Part shown: in pieces, positions 43,777-53,799 of the stretch
Layout of the letters: each line of letters begins with the position of its first letter
Numbering within the stretch: the stretch's first letter is position 1
Origin: Neoarius graeffei
Lineage: Eukaryota > Chordata > Actinopteri > Siluriformes > Ariidae
DNA length: 64,000 nucleotides
Assembly (NCBI RefSeq): GCF_027579695.1
Contig: NC_083569.1
Location: 69,483,149-69,547,148 of the forward strand
Direction of reading: 5' to 3'
Made by a program: the position numbers and the translations under genes
Notes under the pieces: generated by a model
The model's input: the letters and a program-made list of their open reading frames with translations, nothing else
Told to the model about the DNA's origin: nothing
Databases searched by the model: none

Positions 43777-46700
43777 CTAGGAGCGTCTCCTGACGTTCCC
43801 AGGGCGATCCGGATGGGCCGAATGGAAGTCCCGACATAGTTCTTTATCAAGGACATCCCGAGCAGGAACCCAGCAGCGCTCCTCAGGACCATAGCCCTCC
43901 CAGTCCACCAGATATTGCAACCCGCCGCGGACCCGGCGGGAGTCAAGCAGGCGATTCACAGTGAACACAGTCTGCCCCTGGAAGATGCGGGGGGGTGGGG
44001 GGTTCCTAGGGGCAGGGGCATACGTAGACGTCAGTACGGGCCGTAACAGGGAAACATGGAAAGTGGGGTTGATCCTCAGAGTCCGGGGCAACTGGAGCCG
44101 GTAGGAGACAGGGTTCACCCTGCGCACCACCTTGAAGGGGCCAATGTAGCGAGGAGCAAGCTTGCGGTTCTCCACCCGCAGTGGAAGGTCCTTAGTGGAC
44201 AGCCAAACACGCTGCCCAGGGCGGAAAGCGTGTGCAGGTCTTCTATGGCGGTTGGCCTGAGTCTGGTTGGTTCTGGAGGTCTGTATGAGGGTCTTCCTGA
44301 CCTTGCTCCAGGTCTTGCGACACCGTCTCACATATTGGTTGACCGAGGGCACCCCCGCGTCCTCCTCCTGGTCTGGGAACAGAGGTGGCTGGAACCCGAA
44401 TTGGCACTGGAATGGCGACAGCTTGGTGGCCGATGACTGCAGGGTGTTGTGGGCGTACTCCGCCCATGGCAGCCAGGTGCTCCACGATGTCGGGTTATCC
44501 ATAGCCAGGCCTCGCAGGGTGGTTTCCAGGTCCTGGTTGAGCCTCTCCGTCTGACCATTGGACTGTGGGTGAAACCCAGAGGAGAGGCTGGCAGTGGCTC
44601 CGATGACCTTGCAGAACCCGTGCCACACTCGGGAGGAGAACTGGGGCCCTCGGTCTGAGACGATGTCCTGTGGAAGACCAAAGACTCGGAAGACATGATT
44701 AAACAAAAGTTTCGCAGTTTCAAGAGCAGAGGGGAGTTTGCACAGTGGTATGAAGCGGCAGGCCTTGGAGAATCTGTCAACTAAGACCAAAATGACCGTG
44801 TTACCTTGTGACTCAGGGAGACCCGTGATAAAGTCGACTGCCACGTGGGACCAGGGACGCCGGGGAATGGTCAGAGGATGCAGGAGACCCTGGGGACGCT
44901 GTCGTGGGTTCTTGGTTCTGGTGCAAACCTCACAGGACAGGACAAATGACCTTACTTCCTGCTCCATGTTAGGCCACCAGAAGCGTCTTTTCAGGAAGTC
45001 CAGGGTCCTCCGAGCTCCCGGGTGGGCGGTGAGAGGGGAAGAGTGACCCCACTGGAGAACCTTGGCCCGGGCTTGATGTGGGACGTACAAGAGGCCTGGT
45101 GGCCCCGTCCCAGGACCGGGGTCCTGGCGTTGGGCTCGTCGGACAGCCTCCTCAATACCCCAGCGGACAGGGGCCACAATCCGGGACACAGGGATAATAG
45201 GCCCGACTTCATTCTCCCTGTTAGTGGCAGAGAACAGTCTGGACAGTGCGTCAGGTTTGGTGTTCTTGGAGCCGGGGCGGTATGAGAGGTCAGTCCAAAC
45301 CAGGAATGGATGTTGTGCTCCCTCCAGCCAGTGCCTCCACTCCTCAAGGGCCAGTTTGACCGCTAGCAGTTCTCGATCCCCCACATCGTACCGGGACTCA
45401 GCAGGACTCAGGCGGTGGGAGAAGTAAGCGCAGGGGTGCAGCTTTCCTTCCGAACGTTGAGAGAGCACCGCGCCGACACCACTGTCCGAGGCGTCCACCT
45501 CCACGATGAATGGTTGGGAGGTGTCCGGGAGAACCAGAATGGGTGCCGTGCAGAAGCGGTCCTTGAGGTCTTTGAACGCCTTTTCTGCCTGAGGAGACCA
45601 GCCATAAGATCCACCTGTCCCTTTGGTGAGGTCTGACATGGGTGCTGCCACAGAACTGAAGTTCCTGATGAACTTGCGGTAGAAGTTAGCGAATCCTAAG
45701 AACCGCTGAACCTCCTTAACGGACTTGGGAGTAGGCCAATCCCGGACGGCCAGGGTCTTGGCAGGGTCCATTTGGAGTTGGCCAGTCCGTACAATAAATC
45801 CCAGAAAGGAGACCTCGGGAACATGAAATTCGCATTTCTGGGCCTTGGCGAACAGATTGTTCTGTAGCAGCCTCTGGAGAACCTGGCGGACATGGTGGCG
45901 GTGCTCCTGCACGGTCTTGGAAAAGATAAGGATGTCGTCGAGGTAGACAAAAACGTATAGGTTAATCATGTCCCTTAAGACGTCGTTGATTAGGGCCTGA
46001 AAAACAGCTGGTGCGTTGGTGAGTCCGAAGGGCATCACCTGGTATTCGTAGTGCCCAGACGGGGTGTTAAAGGCAGTCTTCCACTCGTCTCCCTGTCGGA
46101 TACGGATGAGGTGGTATGCGTTCCGTAGGTCCAACTTGGTGAAGACGGTGGCGCCTTGGAGCAGGTCGAAAGCTGTGGACATCAGCGGAAGGGGATATCG
46201 GTTGCGCACAGTGATCTTATTCAGGCCCCTGTAATCAATACATGGTCGGAGCCCCCCATCCTTCTTGCCGACAAAGAAGAAGCCGGCTCCAGCAGGTGAA
46301 GTGGAGGGTCGAATAAACCCAGAGACCAGGGCATCTTTGAGGTATTCCTCCATGGCCTTGCGTTCTGGCTGAGAGAGTGAAAACAGTCTGCCACGAGGAG
46401 GGGTAGTCCCAGGGAGCAAGTCGATGGCACAGTCGTAGGCCCGGTGCGGAGGAAGAACGGCGGCCCTGCTCTTGCTGAATACCTCCTTGAGATCCCAGTA
46501 CTCTGTGGGAACTTGAGATAACTCGGTGAGATCAGGGGGCTCGGCAGGAGACACAGGAGAGCTAGAGAGCAGACAAGAGGCATGGCATGCAGGGCCCCAT
46601 TCCACAACCTGGCTTGTTACCCAGTCTATGCGAGGGTTGTGGCGAGTAAGCCAAGGAAGGCCTAGAATAACTGGGAACTCAGGTGAAGGAATCAGGTGCA

Positions 46701-47082
46701 GGGATATTTCTTCCTTGTGACCTTGAGACTGGAGGAAAACTGGAGAAGTAACTTGGGTGACTCTTCCATCACCTAACGCTTGGCCATCGAGGGCAGACAC
46801 AGACAGTGGGACTTCAAGAGGTGCAGTCGGAATATTGATGCTTTGGGCGAAGTGAATATCCATAAAGTTCCCAGCCGCCCCTGAGTCTATCAAAGCTTGA
46901 CAAGAGTGGACAGACTCACCCCAGGAGATGGAGACCGGGATGTAGATTCCTTGGCCAGGGAGTCCGGGAGAGAGGGTAGGCCCCGTCACAACCCTCCCTC
47001 GGCTGGACGGGGCGGTCCTTTTCCCAAGAGTTCGGGACATGATGCTCGGAAGTGACCAGGCTTGCCACAGTAGATGCAGCAC
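43777..47082 (-). CDS. Element B pol polyprotein with chromodomain
   Basis: 1101 codons in the -1 frame relative to gag; likely made by frameshift rather than from its own ATG. Domains: aspartic protease ([14 protein letters not shown]66), reverse transcriptase with VYLDDILIF (Y380-D383), RNase H ([16 protein letters not shown]), integrase with zinc region (CEVCTRTK), DDE core ([30 protein letters not shown]) and a C-terminal chromodomain ([19 protein letters not shown]). No stop or frameshift is seen. In RNase H the segment after WTD598 joins directly to LSYRPGSKN, so roughly 30 residues normally found there in Gypsy elements are absent without loss of frame. That may impair reverse transcription. 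Chromodomains in this group steer integration to marked chromatin. Confidence 0.93.
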   Translation of the reverse strand: MLHLLWQAWSLPSIMSRTLGKRTAPSSRGRVVTGPTLSPGLPGQGIYIPVSISWGESVHSCQALIDSGAAGNFMDIHFAQSINIPTAPLEVPLSVSALDGQALGDGRVTQVTSPVFLQSQGHKEEISLHLIPSPEFPVILGLPWLTRHNPRIDWVTSQVVEWGPACHASCLLSSSPVSPAEPPDLTELSQVPTEYWDLKEVFSKSRAAVLPPHRAYDCAIDLLPGTTPPRGRLFSLSQPERKAMEEYLKDALVSGFIRPSTSPAGAGFFFVGKKDGGLRPCIDYRGLNKITVRNRYPLPLMSTAFDLLQGATVFTKLDLRNAYHLIRIRQGDEWKTAFNTPSGHYEYQVMPFGLTNAPAVFQALINDVLRDMINLYVFVYLDDILIFSKTVQEHRHHVRQVLQRLLQNNLFAKAQKCEFHVPEVSFLGFIVRTGQLQMDPAKTLAVRDWPTPKSVKEVQRFLGFANFYRKFIRNFSSVAAPMSDLTKGTGGSYGWSPQAEKAFKDLKDRFCTAPILVLPDTSQPFIVEVDASDSGVGAVLSQRSEGKLHPCAYFSHRLSPAESRYDVGDRELLAVKLALEEWRHWLEGAQHPFLVWTDLSYRPGSKNTKPDALSRLFSATNRENEVGPIIPVSRIVAPVRWGIEEAVRRAQRQDPGPGTGPPGLLYVPHQARAKVLQWGHSSPLTAHPGARRTLDFLKRRFWWPNMEQEVRSFVLSCEVCTRTKNPRQRPQGLLHPLTIPRRPWSHVAVDFITGLPESQGNTVILVLVDRFSKACRFIPLCKLPSALETAKLLFNHVFRVFGLPQDIVSDRGPQFSSRVWHGFCKVIGATASLSSGFHPQSNGQTERLNQDLETTLRGLAMDNPTSWSTWLPWAEYAHNTLQSSATKLSPFQCQFGFQPPLFPDQEEDAGVPSVNQYVRRCRKTWSKVRKTLIQTSRTNQTQANRHRRPAHAFRPGQRVWLSTKDLPLRVENRKLAPRYIGPFKVVRRVNPVSYRLQLPRTLRINPTFHVSLLRPVLTSTYAPAPRNPPPPRIFQGQTVFTVNRLLDSRRVRGGLQYLVDWEGYGPEERCWVPARDVLDKELCRDFHSAHPDRPGNVRRRS

Positions 47083-48005
47083 TTGTCCCTCCTTCTGCGC
47101 TCCCTCTCAGATGCGGAGAGGCGAGTACGACCCACTTGCATGGGTTCTGGACAGTCACTGAAGGAGGTAGACGGTCTCCAGGTAGAGGTAGGGAGGCTGG
47201 GGGGGCTCAAGGCTTGGTGGCGTTCTCTCATCCTGTTGTCCAGACGAATAGCATGTGAGATGAGGGTTTCGAGGTCACTTGGGCATCCAATAGAGGCCAG
47301 ACCGTCCTTGATGGGGTCAGACAGACCATGGTGGAAGGCTGACACCAGGGCAGTCTCGTTCCATCCACTTACTGCTGCGAGTGTTCGGAACGAGATGGCG
47401 TAATCTGCGACGCTTCCTCCTTGCCGGATGGACATGAGCTTTCGGGCTGCGTCGGTACTGATGTCTGCCTGATCGAAGACCCGAAGCATCTCTTCAGAAA
47501 ACAGCTGGAAATCAAAGCACTCAGGTCCCTGTCTTTGCCAGATAGCAGTAGCCCAGGCTCGCGCCTTACCAGCTAATAAGGTGATCACAAAGGCAATCTT
47601 GCGGCGATCCGTAGTGTAGGTGGTAGGCTGAAGCTCAAAGGTGAGTTGACACTGGGTAAGGAACTCTCGGCACTCACTGTGCTTGCCGTCATACCTCTGT
47701 GGTGCAGGAAGGCTGGGTTCGCGAGGTGAAGAAGGCAGCATTGCAGGAGGCACTGGAGCAGGAGTGGGAGCTGGATCAGGAGCAGGAACTGGATCAGGAG
47801 CAGGAGATGCAGGCAGAGATGTCAGCTGTGCCAGGGTTTTCCCAATTTGCTGAAGCAGTTCCTCGTGGCGAGCGAGGGCCTCACGTTGGCTGGTGAGCGT
47901 ACGTCCATGAGCGTCCATGGTCGCTCCGAAGCGTGTCAAAGCTGCCATAATTCCCTGAAGGTTGGCCGGGTAGACAGTTGAAGCAGCCTCTGCTGAGTCG
48001 GTCAT
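46986..48005 (-). CDS. Element B gag
   Basis: 339 codons from ATG 48005 ([18 protein letters not shown]), only 13 bases after the LTR. A coiled N-terminal region is followed by Pro/Asp-rich repeats ([20 protein letters not shown]), the capsid region ([20 protein letters not shown]) and a CCHC zinc knuckle ([15 protein letters not shown]). It forms the virus-like particle. The last 97 bases overlap pol, with the slippery heptamer at 47019-47025. Confidence 0.92.
   Translation of the reverse strand: MTDSAEAASTVYPANLQGIMAALTRFGATMDAHGRTLTSQREALARHEELLQQIGKTLAQLTSLPASPAPDPVPAPDPAPTPAPVPPAMLPSSPREPSLPAPQRYDGKHSECREFLTQCQLTFELQPTTYTTDRRKIAFVITLLAGKARAWATAIWQRQGPECFDFQLFSEEMLRVFDQADISTDAARKLMSIRQGGSVADYAISFRTLAAVSGWNETALVSAFHHGLSDPIKDGLASIGCPSDLETLISHAIRLDNRMRERHQALSPPSLPTSTWRPSTSFSDCPEPMQVGRTRLSASERERRRRDKCCIYCGKPGHFRASCPELLGKGPPRPAEGGL
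47019..47025 (-). promoter_or_regulatory. -1 frameshift slippery heptamer G GGA AAA
   Basis: On the - strand the bases GGGAAAA lie in the gag frame as TTG GGA AAA GGA. A slip back by one base gives the pol frame (LGKRTAP). It fits the X XXY YYZ rule and falls inside the gag-pol overlap. Confidence 0.8.
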
Positions 48006-48006
48006 G

Positions 48007-48017
48007 ACGGAGTCTTT
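48007..48017 (-). promoter_or_regulatory. Putative self-primer binding site of element B
   Basis: The element-sense bases AAAGACTCCGT, one base after the LTR, are the exact complement of ACGGAGTCTTT at 48300-48310 in the LTR, which lies about 31 bp after a TATTTATA box. No tRNA-type TGG site is present. Confidence 0.7.
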
Positions 48018-48018
48018 C

Positions 48019-48495
48019 TGTTAGGGTTTTGCTGGGATTCGAACCTGGTTCGTTGGTGTGATAATCCAGCAAACCCCCACTAGGCCACCAGGGGGATGAC
48101 TCAAATGCAGAGGCGTGAGGCGGAAGTAGAAAAAGAATCAAAAGGTTTATTTAAACTATATACACTATATACAGGGCAAAACAAAAGACAAAAAAAACCA
48201 AAGAGTATAATCCAAAAGAAAAGCAAAGTGCAAAAATTCAAAAGCTAAGAAGATCAAAAAACACAGTACAAAGGAAACTGGAGATAAACATAACAGCACA
48301 AAGACTCCGTGACAAGAGGACTGAACTCAGGGGTATAAATAGACAAACTAATTAAGGACACAGGTGAAGATAATTAGGCAATTAACACAAACACAAAACA
48401 CAGGAACAGTGGCGGCCTCTAGAGGCCAAAATAAACACGACATGAAAAGGAAATAACAGCGGCCTCTAGAGGCCAAAACAGTCCTAGTCCTAACA
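48019..48495 (-). repeat. 5' LTR of element B
   Basis: 477 bp. TATA-like box at 48334-48341 (TATTTATA in element sense), predicted RNA start near 48310, and a U5 end carrying tRNA-like A and B boxes (48077-48087 and 48035-48045). Confidence 0.93.
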
Positions 48496-48500
48496 GTTAG

Positions 48501-49220
48501 TAAATCCTGTGGCCATTCCAAAAGCGCCTTTGCGCCCTCTGCCATTAATCGAGACCCTGTTCGAAAGAATTGGGATGGATCTCGTCGGGCCATTAGATCG
48601 GTCAACACAAGGATATCGCTTTATTTTAGTTTTTGGTGGACTATGCAACGCAATATCCTGAAGCAGTGCCTCTTCGCAATATCTCCACGCAAAGTATTGC
48701 AGAAGCGCTCTTCCCCATCATCTCCCAAGTCGGAATCCCCAAAGAGATTCTGACTGATCAAGGCACTACGTTTATGTCATGCACACTGAGTGAACTGTAT
48801 GGGTTACTGGGAATTAAGCCTATCTGCACCAGCGTTTATCACCCACAAACAGATGGCTTAGTCGAATGGTTTAATCGCACCCTCAAAAACATAATTAGAA
48901 AATTTGTAAGTGAAGACGCATGCAACTGGGATAAATGGCTCGAGCCCCTGTTATTCGCAGTGCGAGAGGTCCCAAGCCTCCACGGGGTTCTCCCCGTTCA
49001 AATTATTATACGGGTGTAAGCCGCGTGGCATTCTGGATGTGCTATGGGAAAATTGGGAGGAGGGACCTTCGACCAGTAAAAATGAAATTCAATACGTTAT
49101 CGACCTGCATGCCAAACTCCACACCCTCATGCACCTAACCCAGGAGAATTTGCAGCAGGCCCAAGAACGTCAAGTCTGTCTGTACGACGGGCACGCGTCT
49201 TAGGGAATTCACACCGGGAG
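48501..49220 (+). pseudogene. Element A integrase core, downstream part
   Basis: Continues the integrase cut by element B. Frames 48501-48630, 48633-49019 and 48910-49203 together show a retroviral-type DDE core (VDYATQYPEAVPLR, LTDQGTTFMSC, HPQTDGLVEWFNRTL). At least two frameshifts (near 48630 and 49018) break it. Confidence 0.82.
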
Positions 49221-49231
49221 ATAAAGTACTC

Positions 49232-50993
49232 GTGTTGTTGCCCATGTCGAGCTCCAAATTGATCGCCAGGTGGCAAGGACCCTTTGAGGTTACATGGCGA
49301 GTTGGGGACGTCTACTATGAGGTGAGGCAAATGGACAGGGGTGGGGCATTACAGATATACCACCTCAATCTACTAAAACTTTGGAACGAGGAGGTCCCCG
49401 TGGTATTGGTGTCGGTGGTTCCGGAGAAGGCGGAGCTGGGGCCAGAGGTTCAAAAAAGAAAATTGACATCGCCCACTGCTCCGGTCCCCTGTGGAGACCA
49501 CCTCTCCCTGACCCAGCTCACGGAGGTCGCCGAGTTGCAAACAAAATTTTCTGACGTGTTCTCGCCACTGCCCGGCTGCACCCACCTCATAGAACACCAC
49601 ATTGAGACCCCCCTGGGGGTAGTAGTGTGCAGCCACCCTTACAGACTGCCTGAACACAAAAAAAAAGGTGGTTCGGGAAGAACTCGAGGCCATGCTTGAA
49701 ATGGGCATTGTCGAGGAGTCTCACAGCGACTGGAGCAGCCCGGTGGTCTTGGTTCCCAAAGCCAACAGGTCAGTCCAGTTCTGTGTGGACTATAGAAAAG
49801 TCAACGCGGTGTCTAAATTTGACGTGTACCCAATGCCTCGTATTGACGAGTTGCTCGATTGACTAGGCATGGCTTGTTTTTATTTGACACTGGATTTGAC
49901 AAAGGGATATTGGCAGATCCCCTTGACTCCGCTATCCCGAGAGAAAACGGCCTTTTCCACAACATTTGGCTTACACCAGTTCGTCACACTTCCTTTTGGG
50001 CTGTTTGGGGCACCCGCTACATTCCAGCGGCTCATGGATAGGGTCCTCTGCCCCCATGCCACCTACATGGCCGCCTACTTGGACGACATTATTATTTATA
50101 GTAATGACTGGCTGCGGCACTTGGAACACCTCAGGGCCGTCCTTAGGTCGCTGAGGCAAGCGGGTCTCACAGCCAACCTGAAGAAGTCTGCGATTGGGTG
50201 GGTGGAAGTACGGTATCTGGGTTTCCACTTGGGCAATGGGCAGGTGTGTCGCCAAATTAATAAGACAGCAGCAATTGCGGCCTGCCCGAGGCCCAAAACC
50301 AAAAAGGGGGTGAGACAGTTCCTGGGGCTGGCTGGCTACTATCGTAGGTTTATACCTAATTATTCGGACGTCACCAGCCCGCTGACTGATCTCACTAAAA
50401 AGGGAGCACCAGATCCGGTCCAGTGGACGGAGCAATGCCAGTGGGCTTTCTTGGAGGTAAAGGCTGCACTGTGTGGGGGGCCACTGTTACACTCCCCTGA
50501 CTTTCCTCCCCCCTTTATTTTGCAGATGGATGCATCGGACAGAGGGCTGGGGGCTGTTCTGTCCCAGGAGGTTGAGGGGGAGGACTGTCCAGTGCTGTAC
50601 ATCAGCCGGAAGCTGTCAGTGCATGAGGGCAGGTACAGCACAATCGAAAAGGAGTGCCTCGCCATCAAGTGGGCGGTCCTCGCCCTCCGCTACTACATGC
50701 TGGGGCACCCTTTCACCCTCTGTTCAGACCATGTGCCCCTGCAGTGGCTCCACCACATGAAGGATGCCAACGCGCGGATCACCCGTTGGTATCTGGCACT
50801 CCAGCCGTTTATGTTTGAGGTGGTCCACAGGCGCAGATGGTCATGGTGGATTTCCTCTCCCGTCAAGGGGGGGGCGGGGAGTCAGCTGCAGGCCAGATGG
50901 CTCCCTGGCCTGAGTTGGGCGGTGGGGGTATGTGGCAGTGGGGGCGTGGCCAAGTGTCGGTCTATGAATGAAGGGCGGAGTCAGGGAAGGTAA
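49232..50993 (+). pseudogene. Element A reverse transcriptase and RNase H
   Basis: Frames 49232-49699, 49668-49862 and 49869-50993. A linker with KLIARWQGPFEVTWRVGDVY (end of integrase), then RT (YRKVNAVSKFDVYPMPRIDE; TLDLTKGYWQIPL; AAYLDDIIIYSND with YLDD at 50076-50087) and RNase H (FILQMDASDRGLGAVLSQ; GRYSTIEKECLAIKWAV; FTLCSDHVPLQWL). A frameshift lies near 49670 (an A8 run) and a TGA stop at 49861. RT after integrase confirms the Gmr1 order. Confidence 0.85.
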
Positions 50994-51239
50994 GTGATGG
51001 AATCATTGCACCTGATGGGAATTAACTTGTGTTTGTGTGTCTTCCCCAGTGACCGTGCCCTTTAAAAGGAGAGAGAGCAGAGAAAGGGAGCTCTCTCCCC
51101 AACCAGAACACTTATGTGTGTGCGCGTGTGTGGCTGGGAGAGTGTGGAAAGCTGAAAAGCTAAGAATAAAAAGAGTTTTTGTGAACTCAGTTCTAGCCTG
51201 CCGTGCTTCTGTGCTCCATCCACCTGGGCAGATACAACA
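50931..51239 (+). repeat. 3' LTR of element A
   Basis: 309 bp from TGTGGCAG to ATACAACA, preceded by a purine-rich GGCGGTGGGGGTA. It differs from the 5' LTR at many positions, so element A is much older than B. Confidence 0.9.
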
Positions 51240-51527
51240 AAATACTTTCCTTTTCCTGTTTTCCTTTTCTTTAATTGTTGATACTGCACCATCTTTCAAT
51301 AGGGGCTTATAGCCAACACTCCTCAACAGATCTGAGGTCTCGTACGAGTCTTCAGTAAAGTGTGCAGAGCAGAGGAGAGACCACTTCGTAGGGGCCCAAT
51401 GTGCCCGTGAACTTCTTGTAAAATGCATCCAAATCTTTGCAGTTTGAACCTTCTTGGGCCGTGAATGCAACATAAATCCACCTTCTGTCATGTTGCTGCA
51501 CCGGCCAGCAACACATCTACGTGGCAT
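51240..51527 (-). CDS. THAP-domain ORF, copy 2
   Basis: From ATG 51527 (MPRRCVAGRCSNMTEGGFML). The THAP C2CH finger is complete (CVAGRC, IWMHFTRSS, CSAHF, GAVSTIK), about 90% like copy 1. The open frame reads on into the element A LTR down to 51003, which is not meaningful. Both copies keep an open THAP domain, though selection cannot be shown here. Confidence 0.6.
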
Positions 51528-52281
51528 GGTGATAAATTAGCTCAAAATGGAGGATCAGAGTTGCAGTCAGCTCTGTGTTTTAGTAAAGCGGAAATGGCGA
51601 TGAGACCGATAGACTTCCTGCTGTGACGTTGTGGATGTCAAGGTCATTCATTCAGACAGCTACCTATATAAATCACTTTAACCCTTTAATGCGCAACATG
51701 GGTCACAAGTGACCCGGCTGCGTTTAATTTGCTTTTTATCTCTGCAATAAATTATTTTCATGACCCCACACTCCATGAATTCCTCAATTAACTTGTTTTT
51801 GTTCATTTCAAAACTTTTTTAAATTTATATCTCTAAACAATTTTAAATAAAAATACTTTTTTTGTCACTACCCCTCTAATGCACAACATGGGTCACAAGT
51901 GACCCGCATTCATTTTCTATGGAGTTTTGTTGAAGGTTTAGTGTTTCTTAGCTAGTTTTTTTTTTTTTAATTAATTTTTCATTTAATTTACCAAGTTTCC
52001 ATCACTTATTCAGTTTTTTTTCAAACATTAATTATTCTTTTCATTAATTTATGGTTACCCATTGAATTATAACACTTTTTATGTAGCTATATTATATTTG
52101 CACACATGGGTCACAAATGACCCGCATTAATTTCCTATGTAAAAGAATCAGAATTTATTTGCAGTAATAGAATAAGAATCAGAACAAGAATAAGAATCAG
52201 AATTTATTTGCAGTAATATTTGAAATTAGTTTATTTCATCATTTAATATCAAAATTTATCATTACATATTCAGCTTTTAAA

Positions 52282-52380
52282 AAACAGCAATAATTATGTT
52301 CATTCCACTATGGCTACTCCATGAATTGGAATACATTTTGTGAAGTAGCCATAGTGGAATGAACATAATTATTGCTGTTT
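52282..52380. repeat. Perfect 37-bp inverted repeat
   Basis: Arms 52282-52318 and 52344-52380 are exact complements around a 25-base loop (start AAACAGCAATAATTATG). It lies inside the piggyBac-like element. Confidence 0.95.
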
Positions 52381-52702
52381 GTGTCTGGTTGCAGTCACAT
52401 GAGTCGTTATGGTCACATGGGACATTCACATGTTCACATTTTAGAATAGAATGTGTTTTTATTCCTCATTCTCACATTCACACAGAAGTAGCCAACATGA
52501 CTTCACCACTGAAGTGTGAAGTGTGTGAAATGTGACCTCCTCACCCCACAAACTGCCACTAACAGCCTCATTACCATAACAAAATGAGTGATTAGTGTAT
52601 TGGGGAAAAGCGGTCGGGCCAAATGGCCCCTATGTGGGTCTTCTAGGTAGACAGAAAAATGCTGGGACTTCTGGTGTTAAGATAAAAAATATTATGCGAA
52701 CC

Positions 52703-53065
52703 GGCGGCACGGTGGTGTAGTGGTTAGCGCTGTCGCCTCACAGCAAGAAGGTCCTGGGTTCGAGCCCCGGGGCCGGCGAGGGCCTTTCTGTGCGGAGTTT
52801 GCATGTTGTCCGCGTGGGTTTCCTCCGGGTGCTCCGGTTTCCCCCACAGTCCAAAGACATGCAGGTTAGGTTAACTGGTGACTCTAAATTGAGCGTAGGT
52901 GTGAATGTGAGTGTGAATGGTTGTCTGTGTCTATGTGTCAGCCCTGTGATGACCTGGCGACTTGTCCAGGGTGAACCCCGCCTTTCGCCCGTAGTCAGCT
53001 GGGATAGGCTCCAGCTTGCCTGCGACCCTGTAGAAGGATAAAGCGGCTAGAGATAATGTGATGTG
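52703..53065 (+). mobile_element. Mermaid/DANA-like SINE, type I, with 14-bp TSD
   Basis: Full-length copy with exact duplication ATATTATGCGAACC (52689-52702 and 53066-53079). It inserted into the piggyBac-like element and is younger than it. Confidence 0.96.
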
Positions 53066-53391
53066 ATATTATGCGAACCATTTCACTACAAATAACAAAA
53101 AAATAATATTCTAAAAATCTAAATCATTTCTAATAGTAATCTGATTAAAAAGGTTGTTGGTATATTTAAAACATTAAACATTGTACATTATGTACAGCAA
53201 CTAACACTGTAAGCACCAATACTGAACTTCACTGCATTAGTAGCTATAGTGAGCCATGGACAACTGGAATATTAACTTTCAAACTGTGGGGAAGTGGTAA
53301 ATGTAACTGAATAAAACTGATTGGGTAAGATAATATTATATTGGCATGGGCACAGGCATGTATACATTGAGAACGCGCCGAGACAGCAGTC

Positions 53392-53799
53392 TCAGTTCTT
53401 ACATGTATCACAAATGACCACAGTAACTGAATGGTCCTTGCATATAGGCCGTGTGCATTTGGAGCAGGAGAGGGTGACTTTCCTATCTCTGGCAGTTGGA
53501 CAAAGGCTGCATCTCTTCCTCTTTGATTTTCCTCCCTGTCTTAAGTCCTCTTGTGGATGGATGGTCTCAGCACTCCCCCTTTTCACACCACATGTTGCCA
53601 TGGCCTCAGTAACATTCCTCCGGAGATGAACAGAGGTCTCCATGCGCCTGTTCATGTGAGGCATGATGAGCTCTTTGGCCAACTCCTTGATGAAAAGCTG
53701 CCGTGCATTTGGCACACCATTCATATAGTCAGGGTGTTGTGCAGTAAAGATGGTGAAGGCGTTCAGTGCTCTGGCATGTTTTGCCAGAGCACTGTACAA
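53392..53799 (-). pseudogene. piggyBac transposase C-terminal fragment
   Basis: 135 codons. The C-terminus has the cysteine-rich zinc-binding region of piggyBac transposases (CSLCPTARDRKVTLSCSKC, then CKDHSVTVVICDTC). Upstream are helices typical of the end of the catalytic domain (RQLFIKELAKELIMPHM). The Asp-bearing catalytic core is missing from the element, so it is a non-autonomous derivative. Confidence 0.8.

Larger units (their letters stand above)
43288..48495 (-). mobile_element. Chromovirus (Ty3/Gypsy with chromodomain) element B
   Basis: 5208 bp on the - strand with a perfect 5-bp duplication GTTAG (43283-43287 and 48496-48500). The LTRs are 477 bp each and look identical, so the insertion is very young. 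Order in element sense: LTR, 13-nt leader, gag, pol (protease, RT, RNase H, integrase, chromodomain), polypurine tract, LTR. gag and pol overlap and are linked by a -1 frameshift signal. Layout matches the vertebrate sushi/Tf1-like group. Confidence 0.95.
41121..51239 (+). mobile_element. Gmr1-type Ty3/Gypsy retrotransposon A, decayed and split
   Basis: Order: LTR, PBS, gag with SCAN-like capsid, zinc knuckle, protease, integrase, then reverse transcriptase and RNase H, LTR. Integrase upstream of RT is the hallmark of Gmr1-like Gypsy elements. Element B (43288-48495) lies inside the integrase gene. Stops and frameshifts occur throughout, often CGA to TGA. No env-like gene. The two flanks have no matching 5-bp duplication (AATAG and AAATA). 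Confidence 0.9.

Noticed and set aside
50873-51000. An env gene or endogenous retrovirus reading for element A or B
   Set aside because: pol is followed directly by the LTR in A and by the polypurine tract in B; no envelope-like ORF exists, so both are treated as Gypsy retrotransposons.
51003-51239. Extension of the copy 2 THAP frame to 51003
   Set aside because: This part lies in the element A LTR in antisense and is a chance open frame.
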